This document shows positions 40,770-51,555 of a stretch of DNA of 64,000 nt, piece by piece. The DNA comes from Agapetus fuscipes. Lineage: Eukaryota; Arthropoda; Insecta; Trichoptera; Glossosomatidae. The stretch is taken from contig OX637342.1 of assembly GCA_951799405.1 (NCBI GenBank), positions 18,275,298 to 18,339,297 of the forward strand, read 5' to 3'. Each line of letters begins with the position of its first letter. Within the stretch, counting starts at the first letter, position 1. The notes beneath the pieces were generated by a model. The model was not told the DNA's origin, ran no database searches, and saw only the letters and a program-made list of their open reading frames with translations. Both the position numbers and the translations under genes were made by a program.

Positions 40770-41335
40770 AGAGTGCTTGCATTCCATGCCGAGAGCCTGG
40801 GCTCGAATCCCACCGAGGCGAGGGCATCAGATATGATTTTCCGTCTCGGTAACTGTAACTGTAACTCTGTCGCCATTCCGCTAGGGGTGGCCAGAGCCTC
40901 TGCGGAGTTGCCTCCATTTTTTCCTATCCTTACATTCAATTCATTCATATCCATCACCTTTTTCATGCATTTTCTTCTTTTACGCTCACTTTGTACATCC
41001 CATTCTTTCACAATCTCCTCAATCTGATCACTCCATACTTTTCTCGGTAGTCCTTTCCCTCTTTTTCCTTTCACACTTTCTTTCTTTGTATACATACTTT
41101 GTTAGTCTATCATCATTCATTCTTACCACATGCCCAAACCATCTCATCACATTCTTTTGTAATAATAAAATACCATCCAAAATAACATCAGCCTTCACAA
41201 GAAATAAGTACCAGCTATGGCACCAGCCCCCTCAAGAGCTGGGAAATCCCCACTTCAATTGAAGTGGTTGCCGTAAGGCTGCCCCCTTTACCTGTAAAAA
41301 TGTAAGGATTCCACTCGCCACGAGTCGCCAAAAAG
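40770..41335 (+). mobile_element. SINE1 split by RTE2
   Basis: 5' part 40770-40848 (AGAGTGCTTGCATTCC, GGCTCGAATCCC, CCGTCTCGGT). 3' part 41161-41335 (AATAAAATACC, AGCCTTCACAAGAAATAAG, GAGCTGGGAAATCCC). Confidence 0.8.
40849..41160 (-). mobile_element. RTE2 LINE 3' end, inside SINE1
   Basis: The tail is reversed TTACAGTTACAGTTACC at 40849-40865. The minus-strand frame (to 41095) reads KKESVKGKRGKGLPRKVWSD and KEWDVQSERKRRKCMKKVMD, a relative of the RTE1 C-terminus, ending with codons for ALATPSGMATELQLQL. RT is missing. It is the clearest evidence that RTE2 has its own tail repeat. Confidence 0.85.
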
Positions 41336-41885
41336 TTTGTACTGACTTTCAGTAAAGTAAAAATAAAAACAAAAATTTAAAAATGTACATCAAAGTAAAA
41401 AAAAAAATAGCACGATTCGCTCGCAAAACTTCCTGGGATTCATAAAAAGATAAAAAAGGCGTACAATTCGAGGATTATATTAATTCTACGAAAAAGAAAT
41501 GTTTTTTTTTATGAACAGTGTAACATCTCTTATTTATTTTATTTCAAGTATTAAAAACATAAAACATTTTTCTTAAAAAAATCAAGATTTGAAAATTTAT
41601 ACCGGATCATTTTATTTCTGTAGAAACTCGCAACTCGTTTACTACTGCCGTAATTGGGTCATGAAAAAAACTCGGCGCTTAAGCTTCATCATAGCGTTAA
41701 ACAAAAAACGTATAGGAACTAAAACGCTCGCTAGAGGCAGTGCTTACCTTTCCTGTACTGAATAATGATAAAGTTGTTTTACGCCCAACGTTATGAATGA
41801 ACTAATATTATTCGGCTAACTGAAGTTTATTTTGTGAATTTGCTAAACCTTGCTGCAAACAATACTAAAAGTGATAACACACTAT
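41336..41885. other. No gene recognised
   Basis: AT-rich. The segment AACTAAAACGCTCGCTAGAG at 41718 recurs in related form at 33.8, 60.4 and 61.3 kb. Confidence 0.4.
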
Positions 41886-42137
41886 GCTACTAAGCTACAC
41901 ATATAGTGTAACTTCTTGCCACGTTTTCTCCAAAGGGGTCGCATGTGGCGAGGGGACCGGTATTATGCCAATCACTGCAGTTGACGTGAAGGTTTTCCAG
42001 CTGCTCCCGAAGGGGCTGGTACTCATTTATTGTGAAGGCTGAGTAAGCCTTGCCGGTATTTTATTTCGGGTTTGAAATTAGAACCCGAGCTCTCGGCATT
42101 TAATGCAAACACTCTACCAAGTGAGCTATCGACCGGG
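41886..42137 (-). mobile_element. SINE1 with small deletion in the head
   Basis: Reversed SINE1. The stretch between the B box and the AAAATACCGG block is shortened. Head at the right end (reversed CCGGTCGATAGCTCACTTGG). Confidence 0.8.
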
Positions 42138-42540
42138 CAAATTGAGACAAATCGAGTTGAACGAATCGAGGTTGTCCTACAATTTATTTTTTGTCCTGCA
42201 ATTTTTATTGAATCCGTTGACCATGCTTGTTCTCGAGCCGACGTTTCGGATCGGTCACACGATTCATCATGGCGGTCCTTTTTGCGTGCGCGATTGGCCT
42301 TCGACATATATCGGTAGTGGAAAGGCAAAGGGGTATATTTGTCTCTGACCAAATTTTACAGGAGAGCAAAAACAAACTAGTGAAATTAAATAACTTATTT
42401 ATTTTTTTATAAAATCACATATTCATATCTTAATAAAACTAAATAGGTATTGCAACTGCAGCTATATCCTTTTGTCAGATTATGGAATATACTATTTAAG
42501 ACATTTTGTGAAACATTTTTTTTTGTATAGGGAAGTATTG
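42138..42540. other. No gene recognised
   Basis: Several overlapping short ORFs on both strands (42072-42412) without recognisable motifs. Confidence 0.4.
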
Positions 42541-42848
42541 ACTTTTTTTTTGTATAGATTTATTTTTAAGGTTTTGTTGTTTCTATTTATTTAAATGTTA
42601 TTTATTATTGACTTGTAGGTTGGTATGGGGCTGACCACCCATATTTTAACAATTAGTTCAAAGTCAGACCTGTGTCAGGGAAGGTCGGCAAAAATTGTAG
42701 GGCTTATGTTCATTGAGGTTTGGATTTTATTTGTAAGTACACATTCAGCATTTGTAAGCGCGCACTACACGTGTTTGTTTGTGGGCATGCATGTGATATG
42801 AGCTTTTAATGTTAATATATCCTTGCAACTCAGATTATAGATTATAGC
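42541..42848 (+). mobile_element. RTE1 subfamily B 3' UTR copy
   Basis: AT-rich spacer, TTGACTTGTAGGTTGG, then the UTR with a deletion after ACAATTAGTTC, ending CAACTCAGATTATAGATTA. Confidence 0.85.
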
Positions 42849-43397
42849 TTAGAAAATGACACATTTGATAGATATTTGCAATTACACTACCGATGTATTC
42901 GTTGACTATTCTCATTTTCTAAAGGATCCCAGTTTGTCGCTCTTGGTGCTATGTCTCTCATGTAATCTTTAAAAACAGAAAAGGAATATAAGGTGAAAAT
43001 GTACACGATATATGATCGGAAGTTTTGCGAGGTGAGAAAAAGTTTAAAGTTGAAGTTATGTGGGGAGTTCGGTATAGGTTGTCGGGTGAGTTGCGGCGGG
43101 AAAACTTTATGTGTTGTACTAAAAGCTGTCGAGCCTTGTGCTCCCCCTACTTTCCCGCTCCCCCAGTACAAGTGACGCTCGAGGAAACGTTTCTTGTATT
43201 GGCTCAACACCCCTCCGAGCTGCAATGAGAAACTCATAATTTTGTGCCCTTTTTTGCTTGTATAACAGGCCCGCTGAGAATATGAATAAATTTAAGAAAT
43301 GTACTATTCATTTTTTTTTCCATTCAACCAACTATTTTTGATTACATGAGTATTAAAGAACAGAGTATTAAAAAAAATATGAGTGATCTATATTTAT
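42849..43397. other. No gene recognised
   Basis: A moderately GC-rich patch at 43060-43220 has overlapping short ORFs. No motif, and no convincing splice sites. Confidence 0.4.
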
Positions 43398-43866
43398 AAT
43401 CTAAGTTACAAGATATATTTATTTAAAGTTCTCAAATGCATGCCCACAAACAAACACGTGTAGTTCGCGCTTACAAATGCTGAATGTGTAGGTACTTACA
43501 AATAATATCCAAACCTCAAATGAACATAAGCCCTGCAACTCCTGCCGACCTTCCCTGAAATAGGGGTGACATTGGCAAAGTGAACCATTTTCTAATACAT
43601 GGGTGGTCAGCCGCATTCCAAAGTACATATAAGTCAAGGATCATACATAACAAATTATGTACATTTTTAAAATCAGCAAATTGTAATATGTAGGTATGGA
43701 CATCAAAAACTAACAGAAAACAAATTTTAATTTAAAATTAAAAAAAACCCTAGCCGCCAACATCACAGATTAACCGTCATTTCTTTCTGTCCTTACACAC
43801 TTCTTTAACTTCCTCCAAAGTCATAACCTTCTTCATACAGGCTCTCCTTTTATCATGTCTAATGTG
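43398..43866 (-). mobile_element. RTE1 copy with ORF end, B-type tail
   Basis: Reversed B-type UTR at 43398-43640, spacer, then about 120 bases of RT C-terminal codons. Truncated at about 43860. Confidence 0.85.
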
Positions 43867-44191
43867 AATCCTAAAAGCATAACAGTATGTGTATATGTAG
43901 TACTCTTATTAAATGGTTAGGAGGCCTTGTTGAATACTCGCTCCTACCCCTGGCAGAGAAATCTCTTCGTTTCGCAAGGCTGTTTACATTTTTGCGAGAC
44001 AGCCGAGCCAAAGTTCGCACGGCCCACTTTACGATTCGCACTTTTACACTCGCCTTAAAGCGGAAAGTTAGTGTTTTTGTTGTGGAGCTTTGGCGAGAAT
44101 GCTCGATGAACATCTTTATTAGTGAAGCTTTTTGTTCTGGACGATTACACACTTTCTGGTTTTAGAATTTGAATTCAACTATTAGCTACAT
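43867..44191. other. No gene recognised
   Basis: Overlapping ORFs of about 92 codons on both strands (43871-44165), neither with a recognised motif. Confidence 0.4.
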
Positions 44192-44437
44192 TCCTTGACT
44201 TATAGGTTGGTTTGAGGCTGACCACCCATACTGTAAAAAAATGGTTCACTTTGCCAATGTCACCCCTGTGTCAGGAAATGTCGGTAAAAGTTGTAGGGCT
44301 TATGTTCATTTGAGGTTTGGATTTTATTTGTAAGTACACATTCAGCATTTGTAAGCGCGAACTACACGTGTTTGTTTGTGAGCATGCATTTGAGAGCTTT
44401 AAATGTTAATATATCCTTGCAACTTAGATTATAGAAT
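44192..44437 (+). mobile_element. RTE1 subfamily B 3' UTR copy
   Basis: Complete from TTCCTTGACTTATAGG to CAACTTAGATTATAG. An LTR lies 20 bases downstream. Confidence 0.9.
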
Positions 44438-44456
44438 ATAATATATTGTTGCGAAC

Positions 44457-44826
44457 AACACTGGTCTTCGTTTACAGTTATTTATTTTACACTTTTTAAA
44501 TCTATTTTAAAAAAGTCAGTCTCGATTATTCCATTACACTTGGTTCCAGTTTCACTGGTCGAATTCGTTCGTTGTATGGGTGAAGGCTCACAGATGATTG
44601 ACTGGCTAGTGCAAGCGACAAGCGTCTTATATACTCTTCTCAACAGTATTATCTAGAAACTATATTCGTTAGACAGTTCCAGAATTAAGGAAAGATTCAA
44701 GTAGGTACGTAGTAATAATTATTTCTATACGCTTCAAGTACTTTATTTAATTATTCCTACCCACACGTACTTATGAGGATTCCTATTACATAGCTATAAC
44801 TAATACCTATACTTATTTACATAACA
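44457..44826 (-). mobile_element. Solo LTR, LTR-A related (copy 3)
   Basis: Minus-strand reading starts TGTTATGTAAATAAG and ends CACTGTGTTGTTCGCAACA-like, with TG...CA ends. Flanks are ATAT and ATAA, an imperfect duplication. The 3' half differs from copies 1 and 2. Confidence 0.65.
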
Positions 44827-44833
44827 ATAAATA

Positions 44834-45092
44834 CACATATAATGTAACTTCTTGCCGCGTTACCACCGAAGGGGTCGCATATGGCGAGTGCACCTATTTA
44901 TTATTACAGGTAATGGGGCCGGCCTTACGTCAACCACTTCAGTGAAGTGGGAGGTTTCCCAGCTCTCGAGGGGGCTGGTACTCATTTCTTGTGAAGGCTG
45001 AGTAAGCCGTGCCGGATTTTTTATTTAAGGTTTGAAAAAAACACCGAAACCGGAAATCATTTCTGACACCCTCGGCAGGATTCAAACCTGAG
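44834..45092 (-). mobile_element. SINE1, tail-left half of an inverted pair
   Basis: Reversed SINE1 body from the ACACTATATGTG tail to the B-box region (reversed AGGTTTGAATCC). The head beyond the B box is missing where it meets the opposing copy. Confidence 0.8.
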
Positions 45093-45310
45093 GCATTTCA
45101 AACCCAAAAATAAAATACCGGCAAGCTTTAGGTACTAAGCCTTCACAAGAAATGAGAACCAGCCCTCGTGGGAGCTGGGAAACACCCACTTCAATGAACT
45201 GGTTGTCGTAAGGCCAGCCCCTTTACCTCTGAATATAAATAGGCTCACTCTGCATATGCGACCCCTTCGGAGGATAACACGTAACACTATATTTGAAGTT
45301 TAGTTGCGTA
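45093..45310 (+). mobile_element. SINE1, 5'-truncated half of an inverted pair
   Basis: Starts inside the body at CATTTCAAACCCAAAAAT and runs to GTTTAGTTGCG. It is head to head with the preceding copy. Confidence 0.8.
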
Positions 45311-45671
45311 AAGCTCACGCAGAAATTATTTTTGTAAGCCTTTGTGAATGTTTTTTTTATATTTACATTTGTAAAACGAACGTAAATTGATGTAACTTCG
45401 TTCAGGTAGGTTTTGTTCGTTTGTGCACCGGAAATTAAAAACGTCAAATGTGTACATTCTATATCCTACAATAGGGTTCAGTATGATGTACTGAAAAAGA
45501 AATCTAAAAATGCAAAATCGGAAATTTATATGTGATTCATAAAATGTATAATCTCTTCAATAACTGGAATTATTCTTTTATTTTTGTAGTGCCACTTTAA
45601 TTAAAGAGCGGCAATCACGATTGCGTCATATATTGACTGTATACTTTTGTAAATTGCATATTCTAATAGCT

Positions 45672-45913
45672 GTACTCTTAGTACGAGTTGCAAAACTTAA
45701 GAAAAGTAAAGTTTACATAAAATATTAAAGCGTGATTTCTCCCAAAATCTGTCGTTTTTGTTTCTTACACTTTATGGTCTTAGCAAAAGAGTTACAGTGA
45801 TGAAAAAAATCAAGTTCAAACAAACAAAAACGGCAGATTTTGGAGGAAATCACTCTTTAATAATTGCCATAAACTTTACATTACTCAAGTTTTGCAACTC
45901 GTACTAAGGGTAC
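45672..45913. mobile_element. MITE D6, 242 bp with ~100-base arms
   Basis: Left arm GTACTCTTAGTACGAGTTGC and the right arm's reverse complement GTACCCTTAGTACGAGTTGC continue to pair almost to the centre. No ORF. Confidence 0.75.
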
Positions 45914-46067
45914 TGGTCACGTATCGCACCCTTCACGTTACTAGTGTGAAATAAAGTGTAATTATTGTTTTACATATTTTCTGGGATAATCCATAAATGA
46001 ATTAGATCTTCTCGATCTTATATTTATCACCTGTTTAAACCTGAATGTTATTTCTCATTTGTATTTC

Positions 46068-46315
46068 TTAACTTATAGGTTAGTATGAGGCTGATCACCC
46101 ATACTGTAAAAAATAGTTCATTTTACCGATGACACCCCTGTTTCAGAGAAAGTTGGTAAAAGTTGCAGGGCTTATGGTTATTTGAGGTTTGATTCTAATT
46201 TGTAAGTATACATTCAGCATTTGTAAGCGCTAACTTACACGTGTCACACGGCATGCATTTGATATGAATTTTCAATATTAATATATCTTTGCAACTTAGA
46301 TTATAGGTAAAAGAT
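46068..46315 (+). mobile_element. RTE1 3' UTR copy, diverged
   Basis: From TTCTTAACTTATAGGTTAG to CAACTTAGATTATAGG. It contains GTGTCACACGGCATGC, also found at 47255. Confidence 0.8.
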
Positions 46316-46429
46316 TAGCCAGTTTTTAAAGAACTTTTTAGTTTTTCATCAAGTTTTCATCAAGAGAGAGAGAGAAGAGATCAAGTTTTACTGAAGTATC
46401 AAGAGCTGTTCTTTTGATAATGGTGTAAC

Positions 46430-46674
46430 AACATCAAAAGCGCCCGAGAAAATAAACCAACTCGAAAAGGTTAACGTTGCTTCATTGTAACTTTATTAAT
46501 AATTAATAAATTTCCTTTTTTAGTATCTTTAATTCTCTGAAAGACAAATTTTTTTAAAAAGCATTTCTTTCGATAACTAGCTTGCCCTTTTAAACATGAA
46601 AACAAAAACATTCGAATACATGATTTTCAGCATTCGTAAATTAATTTGTGTCATTTGAAAAAAAAAAACAACAA
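46430..46674. repeat. Diverged duplication of 47290-47520
   Basis: AAGCGCCCGAGAAAATAAAC, CTTTAATTCTCTGAAA, AGCTTGCCCTTTTAAACATG and TTTTCAGCATTCGTAAATTA align in order with 47300-47495. Confidence 0.6.
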
Positions 46675-47011
46675 ATAACGCAACGCAACGCAACTAAGCT
46701 ACACATATAGTGTAACTTATTGCCGCGTTATCCCCGAAGGGGTCGCATGTGGCGAGTTGAACCTATTTATTTTTACAGGTAAGGGGGCCGTCCTGACGCC
46801 AACCACTTCAGTTGAAGTGGAGGTTTCCCAGCTCCCGAAAGTGCTGGTACTCATTTCTTGTGAAGGCTGAGTAAACCTTGCCGGTATTTTATTTTGGGGT
46901 TTGAAATAAACACCGAAACGGGAGATCATTTCTGACACCCTCGGTGGGATTCGAACCCGAGCTTTCGGCATGGAATGCAAGCACTCTACCAACTGAGCTA
47001 TCGACCGGACC
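46675..47011 (-). mobile_element. SINE1, full length
   Basis: Tail of GCGTT units (reversed, 46675-46692), complete body, B-box and A-box, with the head ending at 47011 (reversed GTCCGGTCGATAGCTC). It is inserted at the end of a D2 copy. Confidence 0.9.
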
Positions 47012-47232
47012 TAATCTTGTCAAATATGATTTTTCATGCAGTTGTCTTAAGAATCGAATTCTACACAATCTGAGTTAAGAAAACCCGTAAAACTCGTTAA
47101 AGTGAGAGTTCTTTTGAGTATTTAAAAAAAAAAAACTTGTTTTCATAAGACACATTGGTTCAGTACACATGCAAACATTGCTCATGTTAAATTTTCTCAA
47201 TGGCGTATACGGTAAACAAGAACTAAGGCAGC
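47012..47232 (-). mobile_element. DNA element D2 (copy 2)
   Basis: Right end reversed CTGCCTTAGTTCTTGTTTAC, interior matching 39660-39850 in reverse. The other end has been lost at the SINE1 insertion. Confidence 0.7.
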
Positions 47233-47520
47233 GATTTGTAAGCGCGACCTTACACGTGTCACACGGCATGCATTTGGTATAAATTTTCAATGTTATCACC
47301 GAAAGCGCCCGAAAAAATAAACTGAAAAGCTTTGTATTATTTTTAATTTATAATTTGAAATTATCTTTAATTCACTAAAATACAAATGTTTTCCAGTCAT
47401 TATTTTGATTGATAAGCTTGCTCTTTTAAACATGAAAAAAATGTACAAAAAAATACGTAAAAATACATGTTTTCCAGCATGCCTAAATCGATTTGTAGCA
47501 TTTTACGGTACATTGTGAAT
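47233..47520 (+). repeat. RTE1 sliver plus duplicated flank
   Basis: ATTTGTAAGCGCGACC and GTGTCACACGGCATGC are RTE1 UTR. The rest parallels 46430-46670. Confidence 0.6.
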
Positions 47521-48140
47521 TTTTTACAAATTTTCAGCACGCACCGGCCTAGCTCCTGTGAAAGGTCTTTTCTTTGGCACATTAGGCGGGTGTGATTTTG
47601 TGAATTTGCCGCCCAAAAGAGAGTCATTAGTTGTTAGGGCAATCAATCAACTTCCGACTCTAAGGCTTCACCGGCCAGTCAAGGACAAAGGTCAAGGAAA
47701 TAAATGGTCCTTGGCAGAGAGGATCACCTGACGACAAACGAGGACAATGTTATTCTACTCCAAGACAAGGAGGCTTTTTATCAACTTTTTTTTTTTGTAA
47801 TGCGATGGTACTTTAAGGTATATTGGACGGTACTTTGTTCTGACACATAAATGGTGTCTATAATATTAAATCCATATGATTTTCAGTTATAACCATTCTT
47901 TAGAAGGCATATGTATAAATTTCACAGCTGTAGAGAAGACCATTAGTTTGTGAGATACATTACAGTGTATTGAAATACATTACAGTGGATTGAAGCGACT
48001 TTTGTTAATGTGAACAAAATGGAAAAAAACGGATTTCATGTCACAGACGATGCACAACGCCCTGGACGTTACTACTCGTATCTTCTTGTTGGTTTACTTC
48101 AGTACAAGTTTTTTCTTCTAAAGAATAAGTTTTAGAATTA
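47521..48140. other. No gene recognised
   Basis: No repeat or coding signal identified. Confidence 0.4.
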
Positions 48141-48240
48141 ATTCCTTGACTTAAAAGTTGGTTTGAGGCTGAGCACCCACCCATTCTGTAAAAAATGGTT
48201 CCTTGTTTCCAATGTCACTCTTGTTTCATGATCCAGACTA
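48141..48240 (+). repeat. RTE1 UTR 5' fragment
   Basis: ATTCCTTGACTTAAAAGTTGG through TCACTCTTGTTTCATG. No tail. Confidence 0.65.
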
Positions 48241-48332
48241 AAAAACAAAGCCTAGAAGTGTGATTCACACCTCAAGATTTTAATGTTTTTCTCAAATATC
48301 TCTCAAATTTTAAATATATTTTGCATTTGCAC

Positions 48333-49002
48333 TTGATTTATAGGTTACTTTGAAGTTGACCACCTTTACTGTAAAAAATGGTTCACTTTGCCTATTTCAC
48401 TACTATTTCAGGGAATGTCGGCAAAAGTTATAGGGCTTATGTTGATTCGAGGTTTGGATTTTAATTGTAAGTACACATTCAGCAGTTGAAAGCGAGAACT
48501 TACATTTGTCTGTTTTTAGACATGTATTTAATATAATTTTGTTATATCTATTATGTTATATGTTAGGGATAGAGTTACGAATGAATGGGTAAAAAAAGAA
48601 TGTAATTTGAAAGAGGATGTGAAAGTTAAGGTACAAAAGAATGTGATGAGATAGTTTGGGCATGTGAAAAGAATGAATGATGATAGGCTGACAAAGTATG
48701 TATAAAAAGAAAGTCTGAAAGGAAAAAAAAAGGGAAGGGACGACCGAGAAAAGTATGGAGTGATCAGATTGATGAGATTGTGAAAGAATGGGATATACAA
48801 AGTGAGCGTAAAAGAAGAAAATGCATGAAAAAGGTGATGGATATGAATGAATTAAAAGAGGTATGTAAGGATAGGAAAAAATGGAGGCAGCTCTGCAGAG
48901 GCTCTGGCCACCCCTAGCGGAATGGCAACAGAGTTACAGTTACAGTATAGCCAAGATATGAATGTTGTTATATCTTCGCAATCTATGTAGATTAAAGATT
49001 AT
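48333..49002 (+). mobile_element. RTE1 3' UTR copy split by RTE2
   Basis: UTR from TGATTTATAGGTTAC to ATAATTTTGTTATATCT. After RTE2 it finishes with TTGTTATATCTTCGCAATC and a short ATTA-rich tail. Confidence 0.75.
48550..48963 (+). mobile_element. RTE2 LINE 3' end with 11-base target duplication
   Basis: Codons for NEWVKKECN, FGHVKRMND, GRGRPRKVWSDQIDEIVKE and RKRRKCMKKVMDMNELKE are recognisable but contain stops. The tail is TTACAGTTACAGT. TTGTTATATCT is repeated at 48539-48549 and 48964-48974. Confidence 0.85.
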
Positions 49003-49059
49003 AGAAGCCTTCAAACATAATTTAAAGTAAACGGTATTCGTAAAGTAAAAGAAAGTAAA

Positions 49060-49470
49060 TGAAGATATACAAGACATGCGTTTAGACCGATAATGACATA
49101 CGGTATCGAAACCAGAGCCGACACCACGAAAACGAAGAGTCTCCTACGAACCACCGAAATGAAAACTCTCCGCCCTATCGCAGGATTGACCATGCGAGAC
49201 AGAATACGTAATTCCGAAATTCGGAGGATCTGTGATGTCGAGGATGTCGTGCGATGGGGTAGAAACAGAAGACGTTACTGGAGAGATCACGTCGAAAGAA
49301 TGGATCCGGTGAGAATGGTGAAAATAGCGGCAGACGAGATACCATCAACCAGCAGACCCCCTGGACGACCACCAAAGATGTGGAAGGACAGCTGGACATC
49401 CGCGTCCCAGGAGTGAACCCGAGAATAAACAGGACCTAGTCCTAAAACAAGCTGAAGAAGAAGAAGAAGA
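49060..49470 (+). pseudogene. LINE reverse transcriptase C-terminal fragment with GAA tail
   Basis: The open frame reads MTYGIETRADTTKTKSLLRT, TMRDRIRNSEIRRIC, RRYWRDHVERMDPVRMVKI and GRPPKMWKDSW, a post-RT LINE region of a family different from RTE1. It ends in a run of GAA units at about 49452-49475. 5' truncated. Confidence 0.75.
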
Positions 49471-49847
49471 AGAAGGTATTCGTAAGCATGCTGGTATGAA
49501 TTAAATCTTTGCACATAAGTATGAATGTTTCAAATTCAAAGCTGTGAGCTGTGCTGCTCGGATCAGCCCTCAACGCACGAGAATTTTAATCAGCATAACG
49601 TATTTCATTAAAATAATAACTTTGCAATATCAAGAAAGTGAAAAATAAATAAGGGAAAGTCGAGGCACTGCTTACACGTGGCATTTTAATGAAAATGTGC
49701 TCTGAAAACATTAAACACATTTTTCTTTACAAGTTAAACAGAAACCGAAAAGGAATTAAAGTTCTTAGAATGATCACAAACGGAACCTTAAAGGAAAGAG
49801 CTTCTGCAATGACCAATTATAAAAAGCCTGTGAAATAGAGGACATGG

Positions 49848-49902
49848 GTCCATCCAGCCTTACAAAAACTGGGTCTTGCTTGAGAATTGACGCTTTGTAG
49901 CG
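49848..49902 (+). repeat. SINE2 body fragment
   Basis: TCCATCCAGCCTTACA and ACTGGGTCTTGCTTGAGAAT only. It is joined to the following LINE fragment. Confidence 0.7.
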
Positions 49903-49904
49903 AC

Positions 49905-50365
49905 CACATTTGAGCCTTGAGCTCCGGAAGCGCATAGGGAGGTGCTATGTTTTCCCAATCGCTCTGTATGGTATGGAGGGATGGACTCTCACGCAGGCAC
50001 TGGAGAGACAAATTGAAGCGTTTGTGTCTAAACCGAAAAATGCTTCGGATCTCTTGGCGTGATCGAGTCATCAAAGAAGAAGTCCTCCAACGAATGCGCA
50101 CTACAAAGGAGCTTCTGCCTACCATTAAGCAGAGAAAGCTTATGTACTTCGGTCACATAATAAGAATTGAGAAGTACCGTCTCCTTCATCAACAAGGAAT
50201 ATAGTATTGAGGAGAGAAGATCTCAGAGACGCCGAGGGACATCGTAGCTGAAAAACCTGCGATAGTGGTTCGGCAGAAGCACCAAGTCCCTGTTTCGAGC
50301 CGCAGCATCTAAAGTCAAAATAGCCATGATGATCGCCGATCTTCGATAGAAGTGACCACCGAGCT
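49905..50365 (+). pseudogene. LINE reverse transcriptase C-terminal fragment, frameshifted
   Basis: In shifting frames it encodes RIGRCYVFPIALYGMEGWTL, then ISWRDRVIKEEVLQRM, KQRKLMYFGHIIR and finally FRAAASKVKIAMMIADLR, a common insect LINE C-terminus. Several frameshifts make it non-functional. Confidence 0.75.
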
Positions 50366-50372
50366 CGTTAAA

Positions 50373-50623
50373 AGTCCAGTAGATAGCTCAGTTGGTAGAA
50401 TGCTTGCATTTCATACCGAGAGAAGGGTTCGATCCCAGAATTGATTTCCCGTCTCGGTGTTTATTTCAAGCCCAAATAAAATACCGGCAAGGTGTACTAA
50501 GCTGACAATTGAGGGGGTTGGAGCAAGATTGGCTTCTTACCTGTACAAATAAATAGGTAACAATCGTCACATGCGATCCCTTCGCGGAAAACGTGGTAAG
50601 AAATACGTATGGTGCTTAGCAGC
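50373..50623 (+). mobile_element. SINE1 with deletion
   Basis: Head CAGTAGATAGCTCAGTTGG. The B-box reads GGTTCGATCCC. Part of the GAGCTGGG region is missing. Tail degraded. Confidence 0.8.
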
Positions 50624-50644
50624 ATTTTTTTAAATCCTTAATAT

Positions 50645-51044
50645 TGTAATGTAAATAGTATTTAGTTATAAACAAAATAAAAAGGGTTGGTGCATATAGA
50701 CTCTAGCTGTAGGATGAATTATTATTAAGTACCTAGAGTAAGGAAATATTATATAAGTAATAATTGTATTGGAAGCTTTTGGAATACCATAGACGTTTCC
50801 AGGCGAAATTAATCCTAAAAAGTTTGGTTGTAATATCTATAAAAGACGTGAATCGCCTGCAAGTAGTTCAGTCTTCAAATACTATTAGCTATTAAAGGCC
50901 AAGTCAGCGAAAGTCAACCGTACATGTGAATTGTAAAATAAATTGTAAGCTTAAATAAATTAATTTAAACAAATCTCCGGCAGTTTTAATCAAGAAGATC
51001 AATATTTTAAAATTTAAAAACATTAGAACCCTAAAATCACTACA
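50645..51044 (+). mobile_element. Solo LTR, LTR-A related (copy 4)
   Basis: TGTAATGTAAATAG...GAACCCTAAAATCACTACA with ATAT at 50641-50644 and 51045-51048. A TATAAAAGACG box near 50838 and an AATAAATT signal near 50952-50965 fit LTR promoter and polyadenylation regions. Confidence 0.75.
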
Positions 51045-51048
51045 ATAT

Positions 51049-51555
51049 TTCTTTCTACACATACTTATGACTATAAGATCTGTGTATCAGAGATGAAATA
51101 TTTAAATCCATAAAAGAAATCAAGAGAAATACTACAAGATTGGATATTTACTCCACTGAATTCCATTTTTCGATGGCTATTAAAACGTCATGGCTTCTTT
51201 TGTGCGTCTATAAGTAGGTACATAACCCTAAAGGGGTTCTGTTATTATTGGAGCATTATTATTTCTTGTATTTGATGTTTTGTTTACTCCTTTCAACCCT
51301 TAGACAGTCTGTGACGGGCATGTTTTTGACTTTGATAACTTTGCGTTCGCGAATCTCAAAGGTGGGCAGAGAAAATATGGATTTAGAGATAGATTTTCCC
51401 ATTTCTCTAGAGAGTAATGGGTAATTTTATAGAATCCATTTAGTAAGCTGAAACAGATTGAAACTGTTGGGATTTTGGACGGATTAAAGCTCTTTCAATG
51501 TAGGTAGACGAGATTTGGCTTTAGTGGGATAAACATAGCTTAAGATGGAAAAATC
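51049..51555. other. No gene recognised
   Basis: No repeat or coding signal identified. Confidence 0.4.

Noticed and set aside
42023..42412. Overlapping ORFs around a SINE1
   Set aside because: They overlap on both strands and partly translate the SINE; no domain recognised.
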